Below are positions 9,464-19,893 of a stretch of 64,000 bases of DNA, one piece after another. Every line of letters starts with the position of its first letter. The stretch's first letter is position 1. The stretch is from Rhodocyclaceae bacterium (lineage in GTDB: Bacteria > Pseudomonadota > Gammaproteobacteria > Burkholderiales > Rhodocyclaceae). Under the pieces are notes generated by a model. The model did not search any database, was not told the origin of the DNA, and was given only the letters and a program-made list of their open reading frames with translations. The stretch is from assembly GCA_023383815.1 (NCBI GenBank), contig JAHDYG010000014.1, forward strand, positions 1 through 64,000, given 5' to 3'. Made by a program: the position numbers and the translations under genes.

Positions 9464-10789
9464 GTGGCGAATACTGCGGCCACTCTTGGGGGGGCGGGGC
9501 GATTCGGTGACCTCAAGCGCCGGATTCTGTTCTGCCTTGGGGCGTTGCTCGTCTATCGAATCGGCGCCCATATTCCCGTCCCCGGGATCGATCCGGTCAG
9601 ACTTGCGGAGCTCTTCCAGTCGCAGGCTGGTGGCATCCTTGGGGTCTTCAACCTTTTCTCGGGCGGGGCGCTTTCGCGGTTTACGATCTTTGCGCTCGGA
9701 ATCATGCCGTACATCTCCGCGTCGATCATCATGCAGCTGATGACTGTCGCCATGCCGTACTTCGAGCAGCTGAAGAAGGAGGGGGAGGCTGGCCGGAGGA
9801 AGATCACGCAATACACGCGTTACGGCACCCTCGCATTGGCTTTTGCGCAGGGGCTCGGGATCTCGATTGCGCTTGAAAGCCAGTCCGGGCTGGTGCTCGA
9901 TCCGGGTGTGATGTTCCGGTTCGTGACTGTCGCAACACTGGTCACCGGGACCATGTTCCTGATGTGGCTCGGAGAGCAGATCACTGAGCGGGGAATCGGC
10001 AATGGCATTTCGCTGATCATCTTTTCGGGGATTGTCGCAGGACTGCCCAGCGCGATCGGCGGCTTGTTCGAGCTGGTCCGGACGGGCGCAATGCATCCGT
10101 TCACAGCGCTTCTGATCTGTGTTCTCGTAGCGGTTGTCACGGCCTTCGTCGTGTTTGTCGAGCGTGGGCAGAGGAAGATTCTCGTCAATTACGCCAAGCG
10201 TCAGGTCGGCAACAAGCTTTATGGCGGACAGAGTTCTCACCTGCCGCTGAAGCTCAACATGGCAGGTGTCATCCCTCCGATCTTTGCCTCAAGCATCATC
10301 CTGTTCCCCGCGACACTCGGTCAGTGGTTTGGCTCGTCGGAGCAGATGGTGTGGTTGCGTGACATTTCCTCGACGCTGGCGCCAGGGCAGCCGATTTACG
10401 TGATGCTTTATGCAGCAGCGATCGTGTTCTTCTGCTTCTTCTATACGGCGCTCGTATTCAATGCGCGTGATACTGCGGAGAATCTGAAGAAGAGTGGTGC
10501 ATTCGTGCCTGGAATTCGGCCCGGTGACCAGACTGCGCGCTACATCGACAGGATCCTGACTCGTCTGACGCTCGTCGGAGCGGTTTACATCACCCTCGTA
10601 TGTCTGATTCCTGAGTTTCTGATTCTGCGTTGGAACGTCCCGTTCTACTTCGGGGGTACGTCGCTGTTGATCATCGTCGTAGTCACGATGGATTTCATGA
10701 CTCAGGTTCAGTCTCACGTCATGTCTCACCAGTATGAGAGTCTGCTGAAGAAGGCGAATTTCAAGGGCTCCGGGCTTCCCGTTCGGTGA
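9464..10789 (+). CDS. secY: Protein translocase subunit SecY
   Basis: A 441-residue membrane protein with ten predicted transmembrane segments, the channel of the SecYEG translocon that exports or inserts unfolded proteins. Recognised segments are [13 protein letters not shown] (start of TM1 and plug), [14 protein letters not shown] (TM2) and the C-terminal cytosolic loop with [16 protein letters not shown]. It starts with GTG at 9464. It lies between rplO and infA, so membrane targeting is expressed with the ribosome. Confidence 0.97.
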   Translation: MANTAATLGGAGRFGDLKRRILFCLGALLVYRIGAHIPVPGIDPVRLAELFQSQAGGILGVFNLFSGGALSRFTIFALGIMPYISASIIMQLMTVAMPYFEQLKKEGEAGRRKITQYTRYGTLALAFAQGLGISIALESQSGLVLDPGVMFRFVTVATLVTGTMFLMWLGEQITERGIGNGISLIIFSGIVAGLPSAIGGLFELVRTGAMHPFTALLICVLVAVVTAFVVFVERGQRKILVNYAKRQVGNKLYGGQSSHLPLKLNMAGVIPPIFASSIILFPATLGQWFGSSEQMVWLRDISSTLAPGQPIYVMLYAAAIVFFCFFYTALVFNARDTAENLKKSGAFVPGIRPGDQTARYIDRILTRLTLVGAVYITLVCLIPEFLILRWNVPFYFGGTSLLIIVVVTMDFMTQVQSHVMSHQYESLLKKANFKGSGLPVR

Positions 10790-10795
10790 CGACCA

Positions 10796-11014
10796 ATGGC
10801 CAAGGAAGACGTCATAGAGATGCAGGGGGAAGTGCTGGAAAATCTTCCCAACGCGACTTTCCGCGTAAAACTTGAGAATGGCCACGTCGTGCTGGGCTAC
10901 ATCTCGGGAAAAATGCGCATGCACTACATTCGCATTCTTCCTGGTGACAAGGTCACCGTGCAGCTCACGCCCTACGACCTGAGCAAGGCCCGGATCGTGT
11001 TCCGGACGAAGTAA
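10796..11014 (+). CDS. infA: Translation initiation factor IF-1
   Basis: A 72-residue single OB-fold protein, with [19 protein letters not shown] and the C-terminus [16 protein letters not shown], matching IF-1, which occupies the 30S A-site during initiation. Many betaproteobacteria have more than one infA; this is the copy within the spc operon. It starts six bases after the secY stop. Confidence 0.95.
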   Translation: MAKEDVIEMQGEVLENLPNATFRVKLENGHVVLGYISGKMRMHYIRILPGDKVTVQLTPYDLSKARIVFRTK

Positions 11015-11036
11015 TTGAGATAACAGGAGCAGCAAA

Positions 11037-11150
11037 ATGAGAGTTCAGGCTTCGGTCAAGCGGCTGTGCCGTAATTGCAAGATCGTCCGGCGAAAGGGCG
11101 TTGTGCGCGTCATCTGCACCGATGCGCGTCACAAGCAACGCCAGGGTTGA
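11037..11150 (+). CDS. rpmJ: 50S ribosomal protein L36 (zinc-binding type)
   Basis: A 37-codon gene reading [14 protein letters not shown] and ending RHKQRQG. Cys11, Cys14, Cys27 and His32 form the zinc ribbon, so this is the zinc-requiring form that zinc-starved cells usually replace with a paralog. AACAGGAGCAGCAAA provides the ribosome-binding site. The gene is the last of the spc block; its stop codon overlaps the -35 of the predicted alpha promoter. Confidence 0.95.
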   Translation: MRVQASVKRLCRNCKIVRRKGVVRVICTDARHKQRQG

Positions 11151-11175
11151 TCATTCTGCCTTCGACGGTTAAAAT
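11147..11175 (+). promoter_or_regulatory. Sigma-70-type promoter for the alpha block (rpsM onward)
   Basis: TTGATC at 11147-11152 and TAAAAT at 11170-11175 are spaced by 17 bp. The -35 overlaps the stop codon of rpmJ. Transcription would begin near 11182, about 20 bases before the rpsM ATG. The position matches the boundary between spc and alpha operons in other proteobacteria. The assignment comes from hexamer match and spacing only. Confidence 0.6.
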
Positions 11176-11203
11176 TTAATGTTCTGCTTTTTGGGGTAAA
11201 CGA

Positions 11204-11569
11204 ATGGCCCGTATTGCTGGGGTAAACATTCCCAATCACAAGCACACCGAGATCGCGCTGACCGCCATTTACGGAGTCGGGCGGACTACGGCCCGCAAGC
11301 TCTGCGACGCTGCAGGTATCGAGCGTTCCGCTAAGGTCAAGGATCTGACCGAATCGGATATGGATCGCCTGCGCGATGAGGTGGGCAAGCTCGTCGTCGA
11401 GGGAGATCTGCGGCGTGAAGTAACGATGAGCATCAAGCGCCTGATGGATCTCGGGTGCTATCGCGGCTTCAGGCATCGCCGCGGTTTGCCCGTGCGCGGG
11501 CAGCGCACGCGCACAAATGCACGTACACGCAAGGGCCCGCGCAAGGCCATCGCGGGCAAGAAGAAGTGA
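11204..11569 (+). CDS. rpsM: 30S ribosomal protein S13
   Basis: A 121-residue S13, [26 protein letters not shown], ending with the basic tail [16 protein letters not shown] that touches the P-site tRNA. It forms intersubunit bridges with L5. It is the first gene of the alpha block, with rpsK, rpsD, rpoA and rplQ behind it. Confidence 0.97.
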   Translation: MARIAGVNIPNHKHTEIALTAIYGVGRTTARKLCDAAGIERSAKVKDLTESDMDRLRDEVGKLVVEGDLRREVTMSIKRLMDLGCYRGFRHRRGLPVRGQRTRTNARTRKGPRKAIAGKKK

Positions 11570-11581
11570 CAGGGGTAGATC

Positions 11582-11971
11582 ATGGCTAAGACAGCAGCGA
11601 AGGTTCGCAAGAAGGTCAAGAAGAACGTAGCCGAGGGGATCGCCCACGTGCATGCGAGCTTCAACAACACCATCATCACCATCACCGATCGCCAGGGGAA
11701 TGCCCTGTCGTGGGCGACATCGGGAGGTGCTGGGTTCAAGGGTTCCCGAAAGAGTACTCCGTTTGCTGCGCAGGTCGCGGCGGAGGCGGCCGGAAAGGCC
11801 GCACAGGAGTGCGGAATCAAGAACCTTGAGGTTCGGATCAAGGGCCCCGGTCCCGGGCGTGAGTCTGCGGTGCGTGCGTTGAATGCGATTGGAATCAAGA
11901 TTTCCAGCATCACCGATATCACGCCGATTCCGCACAACGGTTGCCGCCCGCCCAAGAAGCGCCGTATCTGA
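11582..11971 (+). CDS. rpsK: 30S ribosomal protein S11
   Basis: A 129-residue S11 with [17 protein letters not shown] and the C-terminal [16 protein letters not shown], both family signatures. It sits on the 30S platform beside the mRNA exit channel. It is 12 bases downstream of rpsM. Confidence 0.97.
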   Translation: MAKTAAKVRKKVKKNVAEGIAHVHASFNNTIITITDRQGNALSWATSGGAGFKGSRKSTPFAAQVAAEAAGKAAQECGIKNLEVRIKGPGPGRESAVRALNAIGIKISSITDITPIPHNGCRPPKKRRI

Positions 11972-11998
11972 CCAGGCGCATTAGAGAAGGAGTAAAAC

Positions 11999-12628
11999 GT
12001 GGCTCGTAATCTGGATCCCAAGTGCCGCCAGTGTCGTCGCGAGGGCGAGAAGTTGTTTTTGAAGGGTGAAAAGTGCTTCACCGACAAGTGTGCGATCGAG
12101 AGGCGTTCGTATGCCCCAGGTCAGCATGGTCAGCGCTCCGGTCAGCGGATGTCCGGCTATGGGGTGCAGTTGCGCGAGAAGCAGAAGATTCGCCGTCTCT
12201 ACGGTGTGCTTGAGAGCCAGTTTCGCAAGGTGTACGCAGAAGCGGATCGCCGTCGCGGGCAAACCGGCGAGAACCTGCTTCAGTTGCTTGAAGGGCGGCT
12301 GGATTCGGTTGTGTACCGGATGGGGTTCGGTGCGTCGCGTGCCGAGTCGCGACAACTCGTCCGTCACAACGGCATTCTGGTCAACGGGCGACGGGTCAAC
12401 ATTCCTTCGTTCGTGGTCCGCCCCGGTGACGTTGTCGAGCTGACTGAACGGTCGCGCGGACAGCTGCGCGTCAAGGGCGCGCTCGAGGCAGCGAGTTCAC
12501 GTGGTTTTCCCGAATGGCTTGAGGTTGACGTCAAGGCCGGCAAAGGGGTGTTCAAGGCGTATCCGCAGCGTAGCGAGCTTCCGCCGACCATCAATGAGAA
12601 TCTGGTCGTCGAACTGTATTCCCGCTAA
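11999..12628 (+). CDS. rpsD: 30S ribosomal protein S4 (cysteine-containing type)
   Basis: A 209-residue S4 starting with GTG ([19 protein letters not shown]), preceded by AGAAGGAG. Cys9, Cys12, Cys26 and Cys31 make a probable zinc site absent from the E. coli protein. The S4 RNA-binding domain is visible at [18 protein letters not shown]4 starts 30S assembly and in E. coli represses the alpha operon by binding near rpsM. Confidence 0.97.
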   Translation: MARNLDPKCRQCRREGEKLFLKGEKCFTDKCAIERRSYAPGQHGQRSGQRMSGYGVQLREKQKIRRLYGVLESQFRKVYAEADRRRGQTGENLLQLLEGRLDSVVYRMGFGASRAESRQLVRHNGILVNGRRVNIPSFVVRPGDVVELTERSRGQLRVKGALEAASSRGFPEWLEVDVKAGKGVFKAYPQRSELPPTINENLVVELYSR

Positions 12629-12669
12629 GTGCGGCCTGTCCGTAGAACCCAAGACCCGAGGAACTGCTG

Positions 12670-13650
12670 ATGCAAAGCAATTCGCTGCTGAAACCCCGCA
12701 TCATCGACGTTCACAACGTCTCAGCCGTGCAGGCTCGAGTGACGATGGAGCCGTTCGAGCGAGGTTTCGGCCATACACTGGGGAATGCGCTCCGGCGCAT
12801 CCTCCTGTCTTCGCTGCCGGGTTGTGCTCCCACTGAAGTCGCGATTGAGGGTGTGCTTCACGAGTACTCGACGCTGGATGGCGTGCGGGAGGACATCGTC
12901 GATGTCCTTCTCAACCTGAAGGGTGTGGTGCTCAAGCTGCACAACCGTAACAGTGCGACGCTGCGTCTTTCGAAGTCGGGCGACGGGCTTGTGACGGCTG
13001 CCGACATCGAGGCTGGGCACGATGTCGAAGTGATCAATCCGGATCACGTCATTGCTCATCTCGCGCCCGGCGGCAAGATCGACATGGAGATCAAGATCGA
13101 GGAAGGCCGCGGGTACATCCCGGCCAATGCGCGTCCTGTGAACGAGGAGAGCAAGAGCATCGGGCGGATCATGCTGGATGCCTCGTTCAGCCCGGTCCGG
13201 CGCGTGAGCTATCTGGTCGAGAGCGCGCGTGTTGAGCAGCGTACGGATCTGGACCGACTGGTCATCGACATCGAGACGAATGGCGCGGTCGATCCGGAAG
13301 AGGCGATTCGATACGCGGCACGCGTTCTGATGGATCAGCTGTCCGTGTTTGCCGACCTCGAGGGAACGGAGCCCGTCGACGTCAAGCTTCCCGAGGAGAG
13401 CATTGATCCGGTGCTGCTGCGTCCGGTGGATGATCTCGAGCTTACGGTGCGGTCTGCGAACTGCCTGAAGGCCGAGAACATCTACTACATCGGTGATCTG
13501 ATTCAACGTACGGAAACCGAGTTGCTCAAGACCCCGAATCTGGGTCGCAAGTCACTCAATGAGATCAAGGAAGTGTTGGCCACGCGTGGTCTGACGCTCG
13601 GGATGAAACTGGAGAACTGGCCGCCGGCCGGGCTTGAAAAGCTCGGTTGA
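12670..13650 (+). CDS. rpoA: RNA polymerase subunit alpha
   Basis: A 326-residue alpha subunit. The N-terminal domain (to about residue 235) includes [20 protein letters not shown], needed for dimerisation and assembly with beta and beta-prime. The C-terminal domain has [20 protein letters not shown] and the [14 protein letters not shown] helix-hairpin-helix that contacts UP elements and activators. It is placed in the alpha block between rpsD and rplQ, as is standard. Confidence 0.98.
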   Translation: MQSNSLLKPRIIDVHNVSAVQARVTMEPFERGFGHTLGNALRRILLSSLPGCAPTEVAIEGVLHEYSTLDGVREDIVDVLLNLKGVVLKLHNRNSATLRLSKSGDGLVTAADIEAGHDVEVINPDHVIAHLAPGGKIDMEIKIEEGRGYIPANARPVNEESKSIGRIMLDASFSPVRRVSYLVESARVEQRTDLDRLVIDIETNGAVDPEEAIRYAARVLMDQLSVFADLEGTEPVDVKLPEESIDPVLLRPVDDLELTVRSANCLKAENIYYIGDLIQRTETELLKTPNLGRKSLNEIKEVLATRGLTLGMKLENWPPAGLEKLG

Positions 13651-13677
13651 GGTGTGTCGGCGAAGTGAGGTAAGAAA

Positions 13678-14088
13678 ATGCGTCACCGTAATGGTCTTCG
13701 CAAACTGAATCGTACTAGCAGCCACCGCCAGGCGATGTTTCGCAATATGGCAAATTCGTTGCTGCGGCATGAAGTGATCAAGACGACGCTTCCGAAAGCC
13801 AAGGAGCTGCGCCGTGTCGTGGAACCACTGATCACGCTGGGCAAGAAGCCGAGCCTTTCGAATCGCCGCCTTGCGTTCAACCGGCTGCGTGACCGCGAGA
13901 TGGTCGTCAAGATCTTTGATGAGCTGGGGCCGCGCTATGCGACGCGCAACGGCGGATATTTGCGGATCCTGAAGTTCGGTTTCCGCGACGGGGATAACGC
14001 TCCGATGGCTCTGGTCGAGCTGCTTGATCGTCCCGAGGTATCAGAGGAAGAGGGGTCGGAGGTGCTGGAGCAATCAGCCGCCGCCTGA
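13678..14088 (+). CDS. rplQ: 50S ribosomal protein L17
   Basis: A 136-residue L17 starting [21 protein letters not shown]. The conserved core ends near residue 118 ([14 protein letters not shown]); the last 18 residues are an acidic tail. It is the final gene of the ribosomal superoperon, ending 25 bases before a strong terminator. Confidence 0.97.
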   Translation: MRHRNGLRKLNRTSSHRQAMFRNMANSLLRHEVIKTTLPKAKELRRVVEPLITLGKKPSLSNRRLAFNRLRDREMVVKIFDELGPRYATRNGGYLRILKFGFRDGDNAPMALVELLDRPEVSEEEGSEVLEQSAAA

Positions 14089-14113
14089 TTGAAGCTTCGC
14101 CTCAGGGATCCGG

Positions 14114-14141
14114 AAGGGCCGCATCGCGGCCCTTTTTTTTT
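14114..14141 (+). terminator. Rho-independent terminator of the ribosomal superoperon
   Basis: A perfect 9-bp stem (14114-14122 with 14126-14134), G+C-rich, closed by the 3-base loop ATC and followed by a run of nine T (14133-14141). It lies directly after rplQ and should end the alpha transcript. Confidence 0.93.
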
Positions 14142-14268
14142 GTCGACCCGCCAGCCTGCGGCCAGTCTGATCTCAAGGGATCCCTATTGCGTCCGTGCGT
14201 GCAGAGTTGGGGTTCCCAGTAGAATGAACCAACCGCGCTGGCGTGGGCGGTTCCGTCGTGTCGGCCTG

Positions 14269-14296
14269 TTGAGGACATCCGTGCCTGCCGTATGAT
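14269..14296 (+). promoter_or_regulatory. Putative promoter of the DUF2237 gene
   Basis: TTGAGG at 14269-14274 and TATGAT at 14291-14296, with a 16-bp spacer, lie about 50 bases before the ATG at 14343. They follow the terminator of the ribosomal block, so a new promoter is expected here. Evidence is hexamer match only. Confidence 0.45.
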
Positions 14297-14342
14297 GAGC
14301 ATCGTTGTCAGCAGGTCTGGCTCCATTGCTCGGGAGGTATGT

Positions 14343-14726
14343 ATGGACAAGTCTGGGGTCGTGGAACAGGTAAATGTGCTGGGGGAGCCGCTTCAGGCAT
14401 GCAGTTATGCCCCGTTGACTGGGTTCTTTCGCACTGGGTGTTGTGATGCGTCTTCGGCGGACCCGGGTCTTCACGTGATCTGCGTGAAAGTTACGGAGTC
14501 GTTCCTGGCTTTTTCGAAGCAACGGGGCAATGACCTGACTACGGCGAGGCCGGAATACCGTTTTCGGGGGCTGGCGCCGGGAGATCGCTGGTGTCTGTGT
14601 GCGGCACGTTGGCTGGAAGCCTGTGAAGCGGGTGTCGCTCCAAGGGTGATTCTCGGTGCGACGCACCGGGCCGCACTGCAGGTGGTCAACCTGGACCTGC
14701 TGCGTCGCCACGCGGTTGACGACTGA
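14343..14726 (+). CDS. DUF2237 family protein
   Basis: A 127-residue protein with the family signatures NVLGEPLQAC, TGFFRTGCCD, RPEYRFRGLAPGDRWCLCAARW and GATHRAAL. Several conserved cysteines (the CC pair and the CLC in WCLCAA) could bind metal or be redox-active, but the role of this family is not established. The ATG at 14343 is chosen because GGGAGGT stands just before it; earlier in-frame starts at 14292 overlap the predicted -10. It appears to be a single-gene unit. Confidence 0.85.
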   Translation: MDKSGVVEQVNVLGEPLQACSYAPLTGFFRTGCCDASSADPGLHVICVKVTESFLAFSKQRGNDLTTARPEYRFRGLAPGDRWCLCAARWLEACEAGVAPRVILGATHRAALQVVNLDLLRRHAVDD

Positions 14727-14745
14727 AGCGGACGCAGGCCAGCGG

Positions 14746-15045
14746 CTACCAATCCCTGCGCAGCCTGTTGCGATACTGCACGTCGTGGGGCAGGACCCGC
14801 TGCATCGATTCCAGGTGATTGCGGATCATCGTCGTTGCGGCATTCAAGGTCTCCGGCCTCAAATGGGGGAGTTCGCTCTGGCGGGCCATCATCCGGACCA
14901 AGGCTTCGATCGACCGCTTGCGCTGTCCTTCGTCAGGGGACAGGTAAATCCCGAACTCCGCGATGAAGAGAGTCTTCAGGAACTGCGCGCGCCTTTCGAT
15001 GCGTTGCAGGAAGCGGGTTTCGTAGCTGTTAAGATCGTCGGACAT
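14746..15045 (-). CDS. Small hypothetical protein, helical
   Basis: A 99-residue protein beginning MSDDLNSYETRFLQRIERR. It is charged, predicted to be mainly helical, and has no signal peptide or membrane segment. The start at 15045 has AGGAG nine bases upstream on its strand; the longer version from 15096 lacks support. It ends 20 bases from the DUF2237 gene in convergent orientation and lies downstream of uvrA on the same strand, so it may be read from the uvrA transcript. I do not recognise the family. Confidence 0.7.
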   Translation of the reverse strand: MSDDLNSYETRFLQRIERRAQFLKTLFIAEFGIYLSPDEGQRKRSIEALVRMMARQSELPHLRPETLNAATTMIRNHLESMQRVLPHDVQYRNRLRRDW

Positions 15046-15183
15046 GGTTGGCTCCTGACGTGTGCGATCACCGCCGGTCCGTGAATTCTGCACCAATCGG
15101 CCGGCTCATTCCAGATGCATCGCCTGAACTTCGGTCCGTGTATTGAATGGGAGAATGCAGTTCATGGCCCAGCAGGGCGGTCT

Positions 15184-18012
15184 TCATCGATGGCGATCGA
15201 GGACCCCCTGGAGATACCGGCCGGTATGACTGTACTGGTTGTGCGCGATCGACTCTGGCGTACCGGCAGCGACGATCGTGCCACCGCGGTCACCGCCTTC
15301 CGGGCCGAGATCGATTACCCAGTCGGCGGATTTCACGACGTCGAGGTTGTGTTCGATCACGACGATGGTGTTGCCGCTATCGCGTAGTCGCTGCAGTACA
15401 CGGAGCAGGAGTTCGATGTCCTGAAAGTGCAGTCCCGTGGTCGGCTCATCGAGAATGTACAGCGTGCGACCGGTATCCTTGCGCGACAGTTCCTGTGCGA
15501 GCTTGACCCTCTGCGCTTCGCCGCCCGACAGCGTGGTGGCATTCTGTCCCAGGCGCATGTATCCGAGACCGACCTGAATCAGGGTGTCGAGCCGGCGTGC
15601 GATTGCCGGTACTGCGGAGAAGAAGGCGGACGCGCGTTCGACAGTGAGTTCGAGGACCTGGTGGATGCTCAGTCCGCGATATCGCACCTCAAGGGTCTCC
15701 CGGTTGTAACGCTGCCCCCGACAGTGATCACAAGGAACGAAGAGATCGGGCAGGAAATGCATCTCAACCCGGACAAGACCATCGCCCTGGCACGCTTCGC
15801 ATCGTCCGCCCTTGACATTGAAGGAAAATCGGCCTGGGCCGTAGCCACGTGCGCGGGCTTCGGGCACGCTGGCAAACAGTTCCCGGATCGGGGTGAAGAG
15901 ACCAGTGTAGGTGGCGGGGTTGGACCGGGGCGTTCGGCCGATGGGCGACTGGTCGATGCAGATCACCTTGTCCAGGTGCTCCAGTCCGTGTGCTGTATCG
16001 AACGGGGCTGCGTCAGAAGCTGCATCATTGAGCCGGATCGCCGCGAGCGGGTACAGGGTGTCATTGATGAGTGTGGATTTTCCAGAGCCCGACACCCCGG
16101 TGACGCAGGTAAAGAGACCGCACGGGATCAGTAGTTCGATCCCTTTCAGATTGTTCCCGCGACAACCGGAGATCCGGATCTGTCGTGCGGCGTCCGGGGG
16201 AGTGCGCACTTGCGGGACCGGGATGGCGAGCCGTCCCGAGAGGTATGCTCCGGTCAGCGAGGCTGGATTCCGGGCGATTTCTTCAGGAGGGCCGTGCGCG
16301 ATGATCCGGCCCCCATGCTCGCCCGCACCGGGTCCGAGATCGACGACGTAATCGGCCGAGCGAATCGCATCTTCATCATGTTCCACGACGATTACCGTGT
16401 TGCCTTGATCACGAAGGTAGCGAAGACTGGCCAGCAGACGGTCGTTGTCTCGTTGATGAAGGCCGATCGAAGGTTCGTCGAGCACGTACATCACGCCGGT
16501 CAGACACGAACCGATCTGGCTTGCCAGCCGGATCCGCTGTGCTTCGCCTCCTGAGAGGGTGTCTGCCGAGCGGTCGAGTGACAGATAGTCGAGCCCAACG
16601 TTCGTGAGAAACCCCAATCTGCCGGTGATCTCGGCGATGAGCCGCCCGGCGATGACAGCTTTCTGTCCATGCAGGCGCAGGTCGCCGAAAAATGCCTGAC
16701 AATCACCGAGGGTCATGCGGCTGATCTCGTCGATCGACCGATCGGCGATGCGAACCTGCCGCGCTTCGCGCCGGAGTCGGGTGCCGCCGCAACTCGGGCA
16801 GGGGCGGCTGGACCGATCGCGTGACAACTCTTCGCGCACGGCGTGCGATTCGGTTTCACGATAGCGTCGTTCGAGGTTCGGCAGGATTCCCTCGAAACGA
16901 TGTTTCTTGGTCACGCGCCGGCCGCCGTCCGAAACGTACTGGAAGTCGATCTCGTCTTGACCGGACCCATGGAGGAGGCACATACGAATGGCTTCCGGCA
17001 GTTCCTGAAACGGCCGGTCGATGTCGAAGCCATAGTGCGACGACAGGCTCGTCAGCATCTGGTGATAGAACGTATTCCGGCGGTCCCAACCGCGGATCGC
17101 GCCTTCTGCTAGTGACCGCTCCGGATGCCGGACCACGCGAGCGGGATCAAAGAACTCGATTCGTCCCAGGCCATCGCAGTGTGGGCACGCTCCGGCCGGA
17201 TTGTTGAAGGAGAACAACCTCGGCTCAAGCTCGGACAGCGAAAACCCACACTCCGGGCAGGCATACCGAGCCGAGAAGACCTGCTCCGATTCGGTCTCGA
17301 GGTTCACGACGACCGCGCGGCCGTCAGAGTGGCGTAGCGCGGTCTCGAATGATTCGGCAAGACGGATGCGCTGATCCGGTCTGACCTTCAGACGGTCGAT
17401 GACGATCTCGATCGTGTGGCGCTGGTTTCGCGTCGGAGCGGGAACCGAATCCAGATCGCTCACCTTGCCGTCGACTCGTACGCGCGCGAACCCCTGCGCG
17501 CGCAGCTCCGCAAACAGATCGTCGTGCGCGCCCTTTCGTCCGGAAACGACGGGTGCAAGAATCATGACGCGGCTGTCGGGCCGGAACTCCAGCACATGGT
17601 CCACCATCTGCGTCACCGTCCGGGCTTCCAGGGTCTGCCCGGGATGATCGGGACAATGAGGCGTGCCGGCCCGGGCAAAGAGCAGACGAAGGTAGTCGTG
17701 AATCTCGGTTACCGTGCCAACGGTCGACCGGGGGTTATGGCTTGCGGCACGTTGCTCGATCGCGATCGCAGGCGACAGGCCCTCGATCAGGTCGACCTCG
17801 GGTTTCTCCATCTGCTGCAGGAAATGGCGCGCGTACGTGGAGAGCGACTCGACGTAGCGTCGCTGTCCCTCTGCATAGAGCGTATCGAACGCCAGCGATG
17901 ACTTGCCGGAGCCGGACAGGCCCGTGATCACCGTCAGTCGGTTGCGTGGCAGATCGAGGTCGACGTCGCGCAGGTTGTGGGTCCGCGCGCCCCGTATCCG
18001 GATGTTGTCCAT
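15184..18012 (-). CDS. uvrA: Excinuclease ABC subunit A
   Basis: A 942-residue UvrA, the damage-recognition ATPase of nucleotide excision repair, which loads UvrB at lesions. It has two ABC ATPase modules: the first P-loop GLSGSGKSS at residues 31-39, the second [10 protein letters not shown] near residue 640. The zinc modules are visible: CPECG with CPHCDG, CPSCGG, and the C-terminal CEACQG with CDHCRG. ABC signatures [11 protein letters not shown] and [11 protein letters not shown] are intact. Length is normal. A promoter-like site lies upstream, but no LexA box was seen in that 110-bp gap. Confidence 0.98.
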   Translation of the reverse strand: MDNIRIRGARTHNLRDVDLDLPRNRLTVITGLSGSGKSSLAFDTLYAEGQRRYVESLSTYARHFLQQMEKPEVDLIEGLSPAIAIEQRAASHNPRSTVGTVTEIHDYLRLLFARAGTPHCPDHPGQTLEARTVTQMVDHVLEFRPDSRVMILAPVVSGRKGAHDDLFAELRAQGFARVRVDGKVSDLDSVPAPTRNQRHTIEIVIDRLKVRPDQRIRLAESFETALRHSDGRAVVVNLETESEQVFSARYACPECGFSLSELEPRLFSFNNPAGACPHCDGLGRIEFFDPARVVRHPERSLAEGAIRGWDRRNTFYHQMLTSLSSHYGFDIDRPFQELPEAIRMCLLHGSGQDEIDFQYVSDGGRRVTKKHRFEGILPNLERRYRETESHAVREELSRDRSSRPCPSCGGTRLRREARQVRIADRSIDEISRMTLGDCQAFFGDLRLHGQKAVIAGRLIAEITGRLGFLTNVGLDYLSLDRSADTLSGGEAQRIRLASQIGSCLTGVMYVLDEPSIGLHQRDNDRLLASLRYLRDQGNTVIVVEHDEDAIRSADYVVDLGPGAGEHGGRIIAHGPPEEIARNPASLTGAYLSGRLAIPVPQVRTPPDAARQIRISGCRGNNLKGIELLIPCGLFTCVTGVSGSGKSTLINDTLYPLAAIRLNDAASDAAPFDTAHGLEHLDKVICIDQSPIGRTPRSNPATYTGLFTPIRELFASVPEARARGYGPGRFSFNVKGGRCEACQGDGLVRVEMHFLPDLFVPCDHCRGQRYNRETLEVRYRGLSIHQVLELTVERASAFFSAVPAIARRLDTLIQVGLGYMRLGQNATTLSGGEAQRVKLAQELSRKDTGRTLYILDEPTTGLHFQDIELLLRVLQRLRDSGNTIVVIEHNLDVVKSADWVIDLGPEGGDRGGTIVAAGTPESIAHNQYSHTGRYLQGVLDRHR

Positions 18013-18041
18013 GATCTACTCGTGATTCAATGCTCTGATCC

Positions 18042-18071
18042 ACTATACGAGAGAAACGCCATGCGGGACAA
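18042..18071 (-). promoter_or_regulatory. Putative uvrA promoter
   Basis: Read on the minus strand, TTGTCC (18071-18066) and TATAGT (18047-18042) are separated by 18 bp. Transcription would begin near 18036, about 24 bases before the uvrA ATG. Just across on the plus strand, TAAAAT (18091-18096) could be the -10 for the divergent MFS gene, though no good -35 accompanies it. No CTGT-N8-ACAG operator is visible between the two genes. Confidence 0.5.
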
Positions 18072-18124
18072 AGTGCATGCTGGCTGATGCTAAAATCTCA
18101 CGTTTTTGGTAAGCGACACCCCTG

Positions 18125-19330
18125 ATGACCCCTCCTGCAAGGGATTCGATGACGGCAGCCGAGTGGCGCGCCGGGATCAGCCTCTCTGCGATCTTCGGTT
18201 TGCGGATGCTCGGGCTGTTCCTCATCCTTCCGGTGTTTGCCGTACACGCACACACGATCCCCGGTGGCGACGACCTTACGCTGGTCGGAGTCGCAATCGG
18301 CGCCTACGGCCTCACCCAGGCCTTTCTCCAGATTGCCTTCGGCGCAGCTTCGGACCGTTTCGGCCGTAAGCCCGTCATCGTCTTCGGGCTGCTGGTATTC
18401 CTTGCGGGCAGTGTCGTCGCAGCGCTGGCAACGAGCATTCATCTGGTCATCGTCGGCCGTGTGCTGCAGGGGGCAGGTGCGATCTCCGCCGCGGTCATCG
18501 CGCTTGCAGCCGATCTGACGCGCGATCAGCACCGCACCAAGATCATGGCGATGATCGGCGCAAGCATCGGATTGGTGTTTGCCCTGTCGATGGTCGCGGC
18601 CCCTCTGTTGTATGCGGCCGTCGGCATGGACGGGATCTTCTGGCTGACGGCCGCACTCGCGCTTGGGGCCATCTTCGTCGTTCTGTGGGTCGTGCCGGAT
18701 GCGCCCCCGGTGCCGCGTGCCAATGGCGGGCGATTCGTGGACGTCCTGCGCAATGGGCAACTGATGCGCCTGAACTTCGGCGTTTTTTCGCTCCATCTGA
18801 TGCAGACGGCGATGTGGGTCCTCATCCCTGCCGCGCTGGTTGCCGGAGGGTTGCCGCTGGCAGGACACTGGAAGGTCTATCTGCCGGTGGTCCTCCTGTC
18901 CTTCGTGGTCATGGTGCCCGCACTCATCGTTGCCGAACGGCGCGGGTCGATCAAGCTGCTCTTCAATGCCTCGATCGTGTTGCTGCTCATGGTCCAGGCA
19001 GGGTTCTACCTCTTTTCGCACAGTGTTCCGGCTGTGGGGCTGTGGCTGGTCATCTTCTTCGTGGCCTTCAATGTTCTCGAGGCAACCCAGCCGTCATGGA
19101 TCTCGAAAATTGCGCCGCCGGATGCGAAGGGAACCGCGCTGGGTGTGTACAATACGCTCCAGTCCGCCGGGCTGTTCATGGGCGGAATGCTGGGTGGGTA
19201 TGTTGCCCAGCATTTCGGCGCCGGAGCGGTGTATGCGGCATGCGCACTCGTTGCGCTGGTCTGGCTGATCCTGGCGGCGTCGATGATACCGCCGCCGCGC
19301 CGCGTTGAGCCAGCCATTCAGACTGGTTAA
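18125..19330 (+). CDS. MFS transporter, YajR-like
   Basis: A 401-residue major facilitator with 12 predicted membrane helices. The loop between TM2 and TM3 carries the MFS motif [14 protein letters not shown], and TM1 holds [15 protein letters not shown], typical of drug:H+ antiporters related to YajR. The C-terminal YAM domain of E. coli YajR is absent. The substrate is unknown. It is divergent from uvrA and ends 23 bases before ssb, an association common in betaproteobacteria. The in-frame ATG at 18149 is an alternative start. Confidence 0.88.
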   Translation: MTPPARDSMTAAEWRAGISLSAIFGLRMLGLFLILPVFAVHAHTIPGGDDLTLVGVAIGAYGLTQAFLQIAFGAASDRFGRKPVIVFGLLVFLAGSVVAALATSIHLVIVGRVLQGAGAISAAVIALAADLTRDQHRTKIMAMIGASIGLVFALSMVAAPLLYAAVGMDGIFWLTAALALGAIFVVLWVVPDAPPVPRANGGRFVDVLRNGQLMRLNFGVFSLHLMQTAMWVLIPAALVAGGLPLAGHWKVYLPVVLLSFVVMVPALIVAERRGSIKLLFNASIVLLLMVQAGFYLFSHSVPAVGLWLVIFFVAFNVLEATQPSWISKIAPPDAKGTALGVYNTLQSAGLFMGGMLGGYVAQHFGAGAVYAACALVALVWLILAASMIPPPRRVEPAIQTG

Positions 19331-19353
19331 CGACACGAATAAAGGAGAGAGCA

Positions 19354-19851
19354 ATGGCATCCGTCAACAAAGTGATCCTGATCGGCAACCTCGGCGCCGA
19401 CCCGGAAACCCGTTACATGCCCTCGGGCGATGCCATCTGCAACGTGCGCATCGCGACGACCGAGACCTGGAAGGACAAGGCGACCGGCGAGCGTCGCGAG
19501 GCCACCGAGTGGCATCGCGTCGCGTTTTTCGGGCGTCTGGCCGAGATTGCCGCCCAGTATCTGCGTAAGGGCAGCCAGATCTATGTCGAGGGTCGTCTAC
19601 AGACACGCAAGTGGCAGGACAAGGACGGCCAGGATCGCTATACCACCGAGATTCGTGGTGACGAGATGAAAATGCTCGGGGGGCGCCAGGGGATGGGTGG
19701 CGATGCACCGTCTTCCAGGCAGGATGGCGGTGGTTACGACTCAGCGCCGGCTCGCAGCCGCGAAGCGGAGCCCCAGCAAGGGCAGGCTGGCCGTGCGCCA
19801 GCACAGAAGAGCGGCGGTTTCGGCGATTTCGACGACGACATTCCGTTCTGA
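19354..19851 (+). CDS. ssb: Single-stranded DNA-binding protein
   Basis: A 165-residue SSB. The OB-fold domain covers about residues 1-112 ([21 protein letters not shown] and [18 protein letters not shown]). A glycine, glutamine and proline-rich linker follows, and the acidic tip DDDIPF ends the protein; this tip docks repair and replication partners. AAAGGAGAG precedes the ATG. Together with uvrA it makes a small repair locus. Confidence 0.97.
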   Translation: MASVNKVILIGNLGADPETRYMPSGDAICNVRIATTETWKDKATGERREATEWHRVAFFGRLAEIAAQYLRKGSQIYVEGRLQTRKWQDKDGQDRYTTEIRGDEMKMLGGRQGMGGDAPSSRQDGGGYDSAPARSREAEPQQGQAGRAPAQKSGGFGDFDDDIPF

Positions 19852-19893
19852 AACTTGTGGGCGACTGATGCCCCTTGTTGCTGCGGACCCCGT

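Noticed and set aside
18013-18124. LexA box in the uvrA promoter region
   Set aside because: No CTGT-N8-ACAG pattern is visible, so SOS control of uvrA is not supported by this sequence.
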